This document shows positions 40,220 through 49,900 of a DNA stretch of 56,405 nt, piece by piece; position 1 is the stretch's first letter; each line of letters opens with the position of its first letter. The position numbers were made by a program, and so were the translations under genes. The stretch lies in NCBI RefSeq assembly GCF_002160305.1, contig NZ_NFKI01000021.1, positions 1 through 56,405 of the forward strand, written 5' to 3'. A model generated the notes under the pieces. It ran no database searches. It had not been told where the DNA came from and worked only from the letters and a program-made list of their open reading frames with translations. The stretch comes from Pseudoflavonifractor sp. An184. GTDB taxonomy: Bacteria > Bacillota > Clostridia > Oscillospirales > Oscillospiraceae.

Positions 40220-42158
40220 ACTGCTCCTTATCATTCCCCCCGCGTTGGCGGCGCTGCTATACGCAGGCGGCTATATCGCCCAGTTTATGTACAACTATGA
40301 GGTGTGGGCAGAGAGCGGCGGCACAATGTATAGCGGCACCTCTCCTGCATTTCCTGACCCAGGTTTTCTCGCCTGCATCACCTCGGCGTTCCGATTTCCG
40401 TACGGCCTTTATGGCATTGGTATCTGTATTCTCTGCCTCGGGCTCCTGATCCTGATGGTCATGAAGATGGGAGGCAGCGATACAGGCGAGTATGACCGGG
40501 AACGAAATCTGATCTTTTCCCACAAGGGCACCTATGGCACCGCTGGTTTTATGACCCGCCAAGAGATGAAAGGGGTCCTGGACCTGGTATCGGATATCCG
40601 CACCCATCACGGCACCATTCTCGGTCTGCTGGACGGTAAGGTGGTCTGTGTTCCGGAAAAAACACGTCTCAATTCCAATGTTGCCGTCTATGGCTCCTCT
40701 GGGTCAAAAAAGACCCGCGCCTACTGCGTCAACCGCATCCTGCAGGCCGCCTCCAAACCGGGGGGAGAATCCCTCATCATCTGCGACCCCAAATCCGAGT
40801 TATATGAAAAGACCAGCGACTACCTGCGCGGCAAGGGATACATCGTGAAGGTATTCAATCTGGTGACCCCATCCTGTTCCGACTCCTGGAACTGCCTTGG
40901 TGAAATTCAGGGGCAGGAACTCATGGCTCAGCTTTTCTGTGACGTCATTATCAAAAACACCGGGAATGAGCGGGGCGATCACTTCTGGGACAGCGCAGAA
41001 ATGAATCTGCTCAAGGCGCTGGTTCTGTATGTAGATCAGGGGTATCCGGACAATCAGAAAAATATCGGCGAGGTCTATCAACTGCTCACTCTGAACTCCG
41101 AGAAAGATTTGAACAGCATGTTCGATATCCTGCCCATGGACCATCCCGCCAAGGCTCCCTTTAGCATATACCGACAGTCTTCGGAGAGTGTCCGCGGCGG
41201 CGTCATCATTGGACTAGGCAGCCGCCTGCAGGTCTTTCAGAACCGCGACATCCGCAACATCACCAGCCACAGCGAGATCGATCTGGAACTACCCGGCAAG
41301 CAGCGGTGCGCCTATTATTGCATCACCAGCGACCAGGACAGCACCTTTGATTTTCTCTCGTCTCTGTTCCTCTCCTTTGTTTTTATCCGCCTGGTGCGGT
41401 ACGCGGACCAGGAGTGCCCTGGCGGGGAACTGCCTGTCCCGGTCCATGTACTGGGCGAAGAACTCTGTGCCTGCGGCGTAATCCCGGACTTATCCCGCAA
41501 GATTTCTGTGATCCGTTCCAGAAAGATCAGCATGTCGTGTGTCTTTCAAAATCTGGCGGGGCTGCAGAACCGCTATCCCTACAACCAGTGGCAGGAAATC
41601 CTGGGCAACTGCGATGTGACGCTCTTCCTGGGCTGCTCAGACGCACTCACAGCTGATTTTATCAGCCAGCGCACCGGCGAGGCATCCATCTCTGTCACTT
41701 CTCAGGCGCGTCAGCTTGGTTCCTGGCGCATCTCCAACTACACCCCCGAATTTCGGGAGACCAGCGGAGTTGGGCGCCGCCGTGTCCTGACCATGGACGA
41801 GGTCATGCGGCTTGACACGGACCGGGCGCTGGTGATCATCCGCGGAAAGAAGGTGCTCGAAGTTGACAAGTATGACTATTCCAACCATCCAGAGGCGAAG
41901 AAACTGCGTCCCAGCAAGGCCTCCGCCCACATTCCGCAATGGAGGTCGGCCGCCGATACGACAGCCTCCGCTTGTCACGCAGCTTCTCCAAAACCCGCTC
42001 CTGCGCGGAAAACGCGCAAGACACCGGCCACCCCCACCCCTCGAAAAAAACCGCAGCAGGACGCGGAGCACGTAGCCGCACCAAAACCGCAAGCGCCGTC
42101 CGTTGTCGCAATCAGCAAAGATTTCATTATGAAACGGCAAGATAAAAAGGAGGATTGA
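40197..42158 (+). CDS. VirD4/TraG-type coupling ATPase (CD1115-like), probable ATC start
   Basis: About 653 residues. Two membrane helices (LLKLLLIIPPALAALLYAGGY; YGIGICILCLGLLILMVM) lead a TraG/VirD4 ATPase domain. Walker A reads GSSGSKKTRAY near residue 165, the variant known from clostridial coupling proteins. The Walker B region is VHVLGEELCACG near residue 418, where relatives usually have LDEF. A Pro/Lys/Thr-rich tail follows from about 590. AAAGGAG lies eight bases before an ATC at 40197 that sits where the M of QKKNLLKLLL would be expected; no AUG is close. It couples the relaxosome to the channel. Confidence 0.85.
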   Translation: MQKKNLLKLLLIIPPALAALLYAGGYIAQFMYNYEVWAESGGTMYSGTSPAFPDPGFLACITSAFRFPYGLYGIGICILCLGLLILMVMKMGGSDTGEYDRERNLIFSHKGTYGTAGFMTRQEMKGVLDLVSDIRTHHGTILGLLDGKVVCVPEKTRLNSNVAVYGSSGSKKTRAYCVNRILQAASKPGGESLIICDPKSELYEKTSDYLRGKGYIVKVFNLVTPSCSDSWNCLGEIQGQELMAQLFCDVIIKNTGNERGDHFWDSAEMNLLKALVLYVDQGYPDNQKNIGEVYQLLTLNSEKDLNSMFDILPMDHPAKAPFSIYRQSSESVRGGVIIGLGSRLQVFQNRDIRNITSHSEIDLELPGKQRCAYYCITSDQDSTFDFLSSLFLSFVFIRLVRYADQECPGGELPVPVHVLGEELCACGVIPDLSRKISVIRSRKISMSCVFQNLAGLQNRYPYNQWQEILGNCDVTLFLGCSDALTADFISQRTGEASISVTSQARQLGSWRISNYTPEFRETSGVGRRRVLTMDEVMRLDTDRALVIIRGKKVLEVDKYDYSNHPEAKKLRPSKASAHIPQWRSAADTTASACHAASPKPAPARKTRKTPATPTPRKKPQQDAEHVAAPKPQAPSVVAISKDFIMKRQDKKED

Positions 42159-42161
42159 TCT

Positions 42162-43664
42162 ATGCCGAGAAAGAAAGTCACTGACGCAGTTCCCTCTGAG
42201 GAGCTCCCCGCCGCCCTGCCTCAACCCGGGCAGCCCGGAGACGAGGCTTCGGTTTTGGCATCGGAAGGCTTCTCTGCCGACGAGGCCCCTGAATACACCG
42301 AACAAGAAGCTCCGTCCCCAACCGTGCTGGCAGAGGACGCTGCAATCACCGCCAAGCCTGCGGCGGACGCTATCGGCGCAATCCCAATCGACCCACCGGC
42401 TGCTTCTGCTGAACTCCTCACTGAAGCTCCCGCGGACGAAGGAGTGAGTTTCCCTCCGTTTGAGGGCTTCGATCCACCCTCGGAACCGGCAGAGCCTGGC
42501 GCAGAGGAAACCGAGCGGCTGGAGAGCGGCGATACCTCTACTCCCCCAGTCGAGAATCTGGACGACCTTTTATCTGAAGCGGGATCACCAGCCGAGAACA
42601 GCAGTCTCAGCCTCATTGAGACAGCTGCTCCCCTCCCCGTTCCGCAGGCCCCCGACCTTGAGCAAGCCGCATCTGCTGTGAAAACCAGGCGGCCTGCTCA
42701 GCGCAGAAAGGCCGCAGACGCAGACCCTGCCGCTCAGGTCGTCTCCCGGCTCAACGCTTCCGGCATTCTCCCCATCGACGCGAAATCTCAGGTTGAAACC
42801 CCGGAGAACTTTGAGGACACCATCTGGCACGAGATCCGCAACGCCTACCGCACCCGCCGTATCCTGACCGGTACGCTGGGAGGCGTTGAGCAGAGTCAAG
42901 ATGGAAAATCTCTGGTCATTGTGGAGTATAAGGGCTTCCGCATCGTCATCCCGGCCCGGGAGATGATGCTCGTCCTGGAGAGCCGCCCCTCCGACAACAC
43001 CTATGCCAATCTCATGCGCAGGCAGAACCAAATTCTGAGCGCCATGATGGGCGCTGAGATTGACTTCATCGTGCGTGGCATCGACAACAAAACAAGGAGC
43101 GTTGTGGCAAGCCGAAAAGAGGCCATGCTGAAAAAGCGCCAGATCTTCTATCTGGACACGGACCAGACGGGCTCTTACCGGATTTATGAGGGTCGGCTTG
43201 TCCAGGCCCGTGTCACCGCGGTGGCTGAAAAAACGGTCCGCATTGAGGCGTTTGGCGTGGAGTGCCCCATCCTGGCGCGGGATCTGGCTTGGGACTGGAT
43301 CGGAGACGCCCGTGACCACTTCAATGTGGGCGACCGGATCGTAGTCCGCATTCTGTCGGTGCAGCGCAACAGTCTGGAGGACATCTCCATCCAGGCCGAT
43401 GTAAAGAGCGTGTCCAACAACACCGACCAGGACAACCTGAAGAAGTGCCACGTCCAGGGAAAATATGCCGGAAAGGTCACAGATGTCCATAAGGGAATGG
43501 TGTTTCTCCGCCTGACCAACGGCGTCAACGCCATTGCTCACGCCTGCCTGGATCGGCGCATGCCAGGGAAAAAAGACAGCGTCAGTTTTGTGGTTACCCA
43601 TTTGGATGCAGAACGAGGCGTCGCTCTGGGTATTATCACAAAAATCATCAAACAAAACTTGTAA
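42162..43664 (+). CDS. S1-domain RNA-binding-like protein of the conjugation operon
   Basis: 500 residues. The first 190 are Pro/Ala/Glu-rich and likely disordered. Residues about 220-500 contain strands typical of two S1-type folds (YEGRLVQARVTAVAEKTVRI..; YAGKVTDVHKGMVFLRLTNG). S1 proteins bind RNA or single-stranded DNA; similar S1-like proteins occur in clostridial conjugative elements with unknown function. It starts three bases after the coupling protein stop. Confidence 0.65.
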   Translation: MPRKKVTDAVPSEELPAALPQPGQPGDEASVLASEGFSADEAPEYTEQEAPSPTVLAEDAAITAKPAADAIGAIPIDPPAASAELLTEAPADEGVSFPPFEGFDPPSEPAEPGAEETERLESGDTSTPPVENLDDLLSEAGSPAENSSLSLIETAAPLPVPQAPDLEQAASAVKTRRPAQRRKAADADPAAQVVSRLNASGILPIDAKSQVETPENFEDTIWHEIRNAYRTRRILTGTLGGVEQSQDGKSLVIVEYKGFRIVIPAREMMLVLESRPSDNTYANLMRRQNQILSAMMGAEIDFIVRGIDNKTRSVVASRKEAMLKKRQIFYLDTDQTGSYRIYEGRLVQARVTAVAEKTVRIEAFGVECPILARDLAWDWIGDARDHFNVGDRIVVRILSVQRNSLEDISIQADVKSVSNNTDQDNLKKCHVQGKYAGKVTDVHKGMVFLRLTNGVNAIAHACLDRRMPGKKDSVSFVVTHLDAERGVALGIITKIIKQNL

Positions 43665-43676
43665 AGGAGCAATCCC

Positions 43677-44843
43677 ATGAAGCGTATGAGTCATATCGCG
43701 CTGGGCCTCTTGCTGATTCTGTCCCTGACAACCAGCGCATTTGCCGCTGAGGTACCGGAAGATTTTGTCATAGAAAATCTGAACGGCCAGCAGCGGTTGG
43801 TGAAAACCTATGTACTCCCCCCCGACGTCGATCCGGCAAGCCTTCAGGAGCAGTCCATCGACTATGACGGCTATCACTATACCTGGGCCTATACCACTAA
43901 GGAGGAAGAACCGTATCTGGAGACGAAAACTGTCACCGAGACAGTGACGGTCGAGACCGCCTCCAAAAATCTGACGGACATTCTGACTGCGCTGGAGCCC
44001 AGCATTGCCTACGACGACGGAGAGTTTACAGGGGTTTTGGCCCTTGACCACACCACTCTGGTCACAGAGGCTGCCGGTTACACCACCAAATACAGTACAA
44101 CCACAGAAACAAAGGTTATTGGAAATCTGGACCGAAATGACATGTCCTATGTACCGGCAACCACAGTCAAAAACGGGAAGACGCTCTCCCTCGTAAGTGT
44201 CGAATGGCAGGTCACCGGCACTGATCTTGTCGGCGAGGCGCTGGTCCCGTCCCGGTACCAGGCCGTGGCCACTTATTCCGCCTCCAGCAGTTACCAGGCG
44301 GCGACCGGCTACGTCACCACTGCGGAGTATACCGGGGAAGTGACCGCGGAGGGCATTGACTACATCACCTATACGGTCGTATATACCGGAACCGAAATCC
44401 TGCCGGAAGCGGCTGGCGGTCTGCTGGGCGGTCTGTTCAGCGGAAACACCTCGCCTCTCCTCCTGCTGCTTTTACTTCTGCTTCTTGCGGCCGGCATTGC
44501 CGTGTTGGCTATCGTTCTTTTTAAGCGCCGCAAGAACGTCATGGTCTATGTACCCGGTGACAACCCCCGGGACTACAAATTGGTCGATAAATTCCGGGTG
44601 CAGGCCGAGCAGCCTGAGATCGACATCTCCGGACTGGCTCTCGCAAAAGAGAGCCTTGTCGCAGTGGAAATCAGCCGCTCCCTGACGAAAAAGCTGGTGG
44701 GCCAGACTTTCATCGTACATCATGCCTTCGGCACCCATCAATACGCTGTCACTCAGGGATCTACAGCGGACTGGCATGAATTTATTCTGAAGGAGGAGGA
44801 AGCTCCATGCGAAAAAGAAGAAGCAGCAGCCTCTGCGGGCTGA
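43677..44843 (+). CDS. Secreted, membrane-anchored conjugation-operon protein
   Basis: 388 residues with signal peptide (IALGLLLILSLTTSAFA), an extracellular Thr/Tyr/Glu-rich beta region (about 25-240), a poly-Leu membrane helix (LLLLLLLLLLAAGIAVLAIVLF, split in the sequence by no charge) followed by KRRKN, and a cytoplasmic tail of about 110 residues. The VTETVTVETAS and tandem ATYSASSSYQAATGY segments suggest a surface-exposed fold. No family could be named. It precedes the sortase gene with a 37-bp overlap, so it may be part of the same surface assembly. Confidence 0.6.
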   Translation: MKRMSHIALGLLLILSLTTSAFAAEVPEDFVIENLNGQQRLVKTYVLPPDVDPASLQEQSIDYDGYHYTWAYTTKEEEPYLETKTVTETVTVETASKNLTDILTALEPSIAYDDGEFTGVLALDHTTLVTEAAGYTTKYSTTTETKVIGNLDRNDMSYVPATTVKNGKTLSLVSVEWQVTGTDLVGEALVPSRYQAVATYSASSSYQAATGYVTTAEYTGEVTAEGIDYITYTVVYTGTEILPEAAGGLLGGLFSGNTSPLLLLLLLLLLAAGIAVLAIVLFKRRKNVMVYVPGDNPRDYKLVDKFRVQAEQPEIDISGLALAKESLVAVEISRSLTKKLVGQTFIVHHAFGTHQYAVTQGSTADWHEFILKEEEAPCEKEEAAASAG

Positions 44844-45616
44844 TCCTTGCGGCGATGCTGTGCGCTCTTCCGATGACTGCGCAGGCCGCCGACTACGAGT
44901 TTGTGACAGACGGAACTCCGGAATACTACGGCTCCACATCCTACGAGGATGTCTACGGCTCTCAGTATAACTACGGCGGCCCGAACATTGTGGACTATCG
45001 GGTCCCTGAACTGGAGTACGGTGTCCTCTCCACCACGCAGACCGGCGTGATGGAGAAAGCGCTTCTTCCCGGACTTCAGGCTACCGTGGCCACAGCTGAC
45101 GGATCTGGCAGCTATGGGATCAGCAGCGGCGGCGGCTCCGTTATCCTGCCGGGCATTGAAACCGGCGGCATTCAGACACCCACGCTCCCTGCGTTCCCCC
45201 AGTACACGGAACTGACAGATGATTTTCTGCTCTCCAACGGCGCCATCGGCAAGGTATCCATTCCGGCCATCGGCGTCAAAAACTACTACCTCTGGGAGGG
45301 CGCGACCACATCCAGCATGAACAAGGGGCTGGGCCACTTCACCAGCACCAGCGTCTGGGACGGCAACGTAGGTCTGTGCGGACATAACCGCGGCGCAAAA
45401 TATGTTATTGGAGCCATTAAAAATCTGGAGGAGGGAGACACCATCACCTACACCACCTCCGCCGGAACCAGGACCTATGAAGTGGAGACTGTGAGGAAGA
45501 TCGCAAGCAACGATTGGAGCTATCTGGAGCCGACTGCCGATAACCGGATCACGCTCATCACCTGTGTCGCCGGGGATTACAGCGTCCGGTGGTGCGTCCA
45601 GGCGGTCGAGCGATAA
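44807..45616 (+). CDS. Sortase (class D-like)
   Basis: 269 residues with signal peptide (LCGLILAAMLCALPMTAQA) and a C-terminal sortase domain from about 145. Catalytic residues are visible: His in LCGHNRGA, Cys in ITCVAGD and Arg in SVRWCVQ. Sortases cleave LPxTG-type signals and join the protein to the wall or to pilins. The adhesin at 46913-54034 ends in LPKTGY and is the natural substrate. The Gly/Tyr-rich segment between signal and domain is unusual. Confidence 0.85.
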   Translation: MRKRRSSSLCGLILAAMLCALPMTAQAADYEFVTDGTPEYYGSTSYEDVYGSQYNYGGPNIVDYRVPELEYGVLSTTQTGVMEKALLPGLQATVATADGSGSYGISSGGGSVILPGIETGGIQTPTLPAFPQYTELTDDFLLSNGAIGKVSIPAIGVKNYYLWEGATTSSMNKGLGHFTSTSVWDGNVGLCGHNRGAKYVIGAIKNLEEGDTITYTTSAGTRTYEVETVRKIASNDWSYLEPTADNRITLITCVAGDYSVRWCVQAVER

Positions 45617-45684
45617 AGCAATTTCTGTTGAAAAAACGGTGTGACCTGCGTATAGGACTGATAAAAGCTGAAAGGAAGATGTTT

Positions 45685-46833
45685 ATGTACCGGTCTATCG
45701 CAGTCACATGCGCCGCCGCAGCGCTATTCTATGCGGCATTACCCGTCCGCACTTCCGCCTACTCCTGGACAGAGGCAGAGAAAGCTGTGCTCTATCTATC
45801 CGAGCGCAGCATTATGGTTGGTGACAGTTCCGGAGATATGCGGCTGAATGATACGCTGAGCCGGTCGGAACTTGCTGTTATTCTAACCAGGATCTCAGAT
45901 GAAGGAAGCGCACTTGCAGATTCCGAGGACTACTATTCCAATCTCTGTGCGTTTGGAGACGTCCCTGCGTGGGCGAGGCCCTATGTCGGCTACTGCAGCG
46001 TCTCCGGCCTCATGATCGGGTATACTTCCGATGTATTCGGAGCCACAGATCCTGTCACAGTTCCTGACGCCTGTACTGTAGCCCTTCACTGTTTGGATTA
46101 TCCCACTCATCTGTGGGACTACAGCAGCTCGGTTCAGACCGCACTGGAGCTGGGCCTTCTGCCTCAGGAGGCTGTGCTCTCTCCCGAAATATCACGAGGA
46201 GATATCGCAGTCATGCTCTATCGTATGCTAAGCGGCACCCAGACAGCAGCGCCCGGCACATCAGCTTCAGCCGGCGGATTTTTGGTCAATGGAAAACCAA
46301 TCACAGAAGAGAACGTATTGGAGCTTCTGAGGGAGCTTGAGACTCGTTGGCCAACCGGTACCCTATGGGGCACACATGATACGCCGAACACAAACAAAAA
46401 TGAGGTGCCCTGCACGCAAGCGCGGAACATCATGAATCAATACAGGCTCAGTGAGTATTACGGCTGCAGCGGGTATGCCGCTATGGTCAGCTCCCTTATT
46501 TTCGGGGACAGCTCCAACCCAGGCCGCCGCCTGGATGATTTGTCTCAGATCCGGCCTGGCGACATCATCTTCCGCGTGCATAACGAGACCGGAAATGTCT
46601 GGCATGTCGTTGTGGCACTTGAGTCGCCAAATGAAAACCATGCATTTCATGTCACGGAAGGGAACGTGGGAGCGACTGTACAGTGGCCTGACCAGACCAG
46701 CTCATACGGCCGCAATAACTTAGACAGTTTTGGAGGTGATGGAAAGACATATCATCTGGAAGTTTGGACTCGTTATCCGGAGGGTATTCCTTTTACCGGC
46801 AGTGCCAACGCATGGCCCACTGGAAACACGTGA
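45685..46833 (+). CDS. SLH-domain protein with NlpC/CHAP-like C-terminus
   Basis: 382 residues with signal peptide, then two to three S-layer homology-like repeats (about 25-180: EAEKAVLYLSERSIMVGDSS, LSRSELAVILTRISDEG, WARPYVGYCSVSGLMIGYT). The C-terminal part, about 230-380, has a Cys in YYGCSGYAAM and a His in NVWHVVVALE with GDIIFRV between them, resembling the Cys-His pair of NlpC/P60 or CHAP peptidases. A wall-remodelling role in conjugation, similar to VirB1, is plausible. The ATG at 45685 has AAAGGA eight bases upstream; 45679 touches it. Catalysis is not certain. Confidence 0.7.
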   Translation: MYRSIAVTCAAAALFYAALPVRTSAYSWTEAEKAVLYLSERSIMVGDSSGDMRLNDTLSRSELAVILTRISDEGSALADSEDYYSNLCAFGDVPAWARPYVGYCSVSGLMIGYTSDVFGATDPVTVPDACTVALHCLDYPTHLWDYSSSVQTALELGLLPQEAVLSPEISRGDIAVMLYRMLSGTQTAAPGTSASAGGFLVNGKPITEENVLELLRELETRWPTGTLWGTHDTPNTNKNEVPCTQARNIMNQYRLSEYYGCSGYAAMVSSLIFGDSSNPGRRLDDLSQIRPGDIIFRVHNETGNVWHVVVALESPNENHAFHVTEGNVGATVQWPDQTSSYGRNNLDSFGGDGKTYHLEVWTRYPEGIPFTGSANAWPTGNT

Positions 46834-46849
46834 GCCAAATCTTCTATTT

Positions 46850-46879
46850 AGGATTGCACAAAAGTGCAATCCTTTTTTT
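46850..46879 (+). terminator. Rho-independent terminator before the adhesin gene
   Basis: AGGATTGCAC, AAAA loop, GTGCAATCCT and seven T. It ends the SLH gene transcript, so the adhesin may have a separate transcript. Confidence 0.9.
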
Positions 46880-46912
46880 GTTTCTAATGCCAAATGAATA
46901 GGAGGAAACTCA

Positions 46913-49900
46913 ATGCGCAGCCATTTACGAGCACATTGGAAACACGCCGTCTCCTGTCTCATGACCGTGGTGATGATGGTTGGAATGCTCCCAACCACAG
47001 CATTCGCATTAAGCGAATCCAATCATCAGGCAGAGGCGGTATCCACTCCCGCCGGGAGCTTTGAACTAACCCCAGCCGGCACCACCGCCTGGAATGGCGG
47101 TGAGGAGCCCATGACCGTCTACTCCAGCCAGACTGGGACCGCCCAGGAGGCAGAAATCCCAGCCGGAGAGTCCTTTGCCCTGCTGGAGGACAGCGGCGGA
47201 GACCGCCTGACGATCGGTTATTCCGAAGGCGGCTGGACGGGCAGCACTCTGGAGGATACCGGCTGGGTGGACAAAGCTGATATCTTGGTCAACCTTCCTG
47301 ATTTACTGCCCAGCATTGCATACATTCGAATGAATGCAGAAACGCAGTTCAATTCCCGCTTGACCCGGTTCGAGTCCGTCATCCCCTGTCCCTACGGGGA
47401 GGCGGAGCGCCTGGCACGACTTCAGGCGGAGGCCATGGACTCCGGTGAGACCTTGGTGGTCCGCATGGATGGACAGACTGTGACAATCAGCCGGGCTGTA
47501 GGAGACCCCGCCAGTTTGGAGGAATACAGTCTGGATGGAGAAACTTATCAGAAGTACGGAAAGTGGACAGAAAAGGACCCGGCTGAGGACAGTATGAGCA
47601 GCATCTCTGCCTATCAACTGCCCTATAACATCAAAACGGCGTACAGCGCTGATCCCAGTATTACCCTGGGCATGTTCGCGCCTCAGCCGACCAAGCCGAA
47701 CCAGGCTCCATCTAATGTCACCCCCACCGGAGATGTGGGTGCCTATAACCCAGGTAGCCCCGGCGGACAGAAACCCCACACCTCCAACGTGGCATGGGCC
47801 ATTGATCCAGAAAGAACATTTTTGCGCTTCACGCTCATCGAGTTCCCACAGGGGGTCGTCACGGACCTGAACACCATGGACTGGGATACCTGGCACGTGG
47901 TCGGAACTCCTCTCAACGTGGTGTGGAGCAACGGCTGGTCGGCGGAGCAGTGCCGCAGCGACATCACCTGGTACAACTCCAGCGCCATGCACTATAACGG
48001 CATGGGCTCCAACGCCCCCCAGCTGATGGCCGGCACTTCGGTGAGCAATGGCGTTTATTCCTACGACGCCACGGTGGGTTACAACCAGCGGTGGGTAACC
48101 ACCGCCGATGAGTTCCAGGCAGAGACTGGAATCACGGACCAGCAGAAGGAGCAGATGTTCCACCTGAACTCCGATTCCTGGTCTACCGGCTGGCTCAACG
48201 GGGACTACACCTCCATGTGGGGAACCGATCCCCAGTCCGTTACCCCCGGCAACCTCTATCAGGTGTATAAGGCAAACAGCGCATTTCTCTACTTATTAGG
48301 CCGCCTGACGGAGACAGACAACCACGCCGGCGGCTCCAACCCCGGCTGGAGCGCAGACGAGGCCATGGAAAAGTGGTCTGAATACATTTTCGACGAAAGC
48401 GGTAATCTACGCACCACATACCGCATCATTGTGGAGACTGGCATGATCCTCCGGGACCCGGACGGCGGCCGCAGAGCCTACACTCTGCGGGACATGATGG
48501 CCTACAGTCTCTACAACAACGAGGCGTCTGAGCGGTATAACCTGATCTGGGACCAGTCCTCCACCACCGTCAACATGGCCCAGTGGATGCGGCAGGCTAA
48601 GACACAGTTTTTGGAGTATCCTCTGGATGAGAACGGCACCCCCACCGGGGAGGAACTGGTTTCCACCAACGGCTTTGCCGAGTGCGACAGCTATGTGGAT
48701 ACCATTCAGTATGCCCGGCCCATCCGTGACACGATTTTCTCCGAGCGGAACTCCTTCGGTCTGCATATTTTTTCGCCCTTTAGTTTTGAAAAGGACGAGC
48801 TGGCCAACCTGTCCCTGGAAGTAACAAAAAAGATCGGGGAAGGCATTTCCTCCGATCAGACTTGGGACTTCACTGTCACCTATACTTCCGGCCAGCCCAA
48901 CAGCTTTACCGCAACGAAAAATGACGCAGATTTTACTTCTCAGATCACAGAGACCGGTTCAGGCCTGAAATTTACGCTGAAAGGCGGCGAAACAGTCCAC
49001 ATCGACTTCGATGCCGATCCTTCGTTCCGCTTTGAAGTCACAGAAGACGATCCATCTCTGCTGACCGATATCAGCGGTTCCGGCGGCACAGCCGACCTCT
49101 CCGGTAAGAAATTTATCAGCAGCGGCGGAGCCTCCAAAGTAACCTTCACCAATGGAGACGAGACGGAAAATCCGCCTGATCCCCCTAATCCCCCTACACC
49201 AGGCAAGTCTATTCTGTTTAAGCGTGACGCAAATACCAACGAGGGGGTTGGCCCCGCTACCTTCAAGTTCTCCTCTGTGACCAATGGGGACTACGAGTTT
49301 GACACCGATGAGAACGGCGTCCTGGAGTCCATCCAGTGGTGGGACCCCACCGAGGGGGAAGGTAAGTACATCAAACCCGGCGAGTACACCGTGACGGAAC
49401 TGATCCCGCCCCCTAACTACATGCCCTCGGACGAAGTTCAGCAGATCAAGCTGGAGCTGGACGAGAACGGCGATCCCATTCCCGCCGGCCCGCTGGTGTT
49501 CCAGAATTTGGAGAAGGTTGGTCTGCGGGTGTTGAAGTACGATCAAGAGAGATCCCCCATGAGCGGCGTCACCTTCGAGATCTATCGGGACGGAACTTCC
49601 ATTGGCCGGTATGAGACGGACGGAAATGGGGAAATCCTCCTCACCGGCATCGAGCCCGGAACCTATCGGGCCGTGGAGGTGGATACCGGTGACGAGAGCC
49701 ACCTTTTAGACGGCAGCTATCAGGAAATTGAGCTTGCCGCCGGCGAAGGTGTGAAAGATCTGATCTTCTTCAATGACTTGAAACCCGGCATGAAGCTGGT
49801 AAAGGTGGACAGCGCTGACCCCAGCAAGACCATCTCTGGCGCGGTATTCGAGATTCGCGCGGTGGACGGGAGCTACGGTCCCCAGCAGTTCACCACCGAT

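Noticed and set aside
42585-44051. 488-codon minus-strand frame
   Set aside because: Antisense to the S1 protein and the following secreted protein, which both have clear ribosome binding sites and domains.
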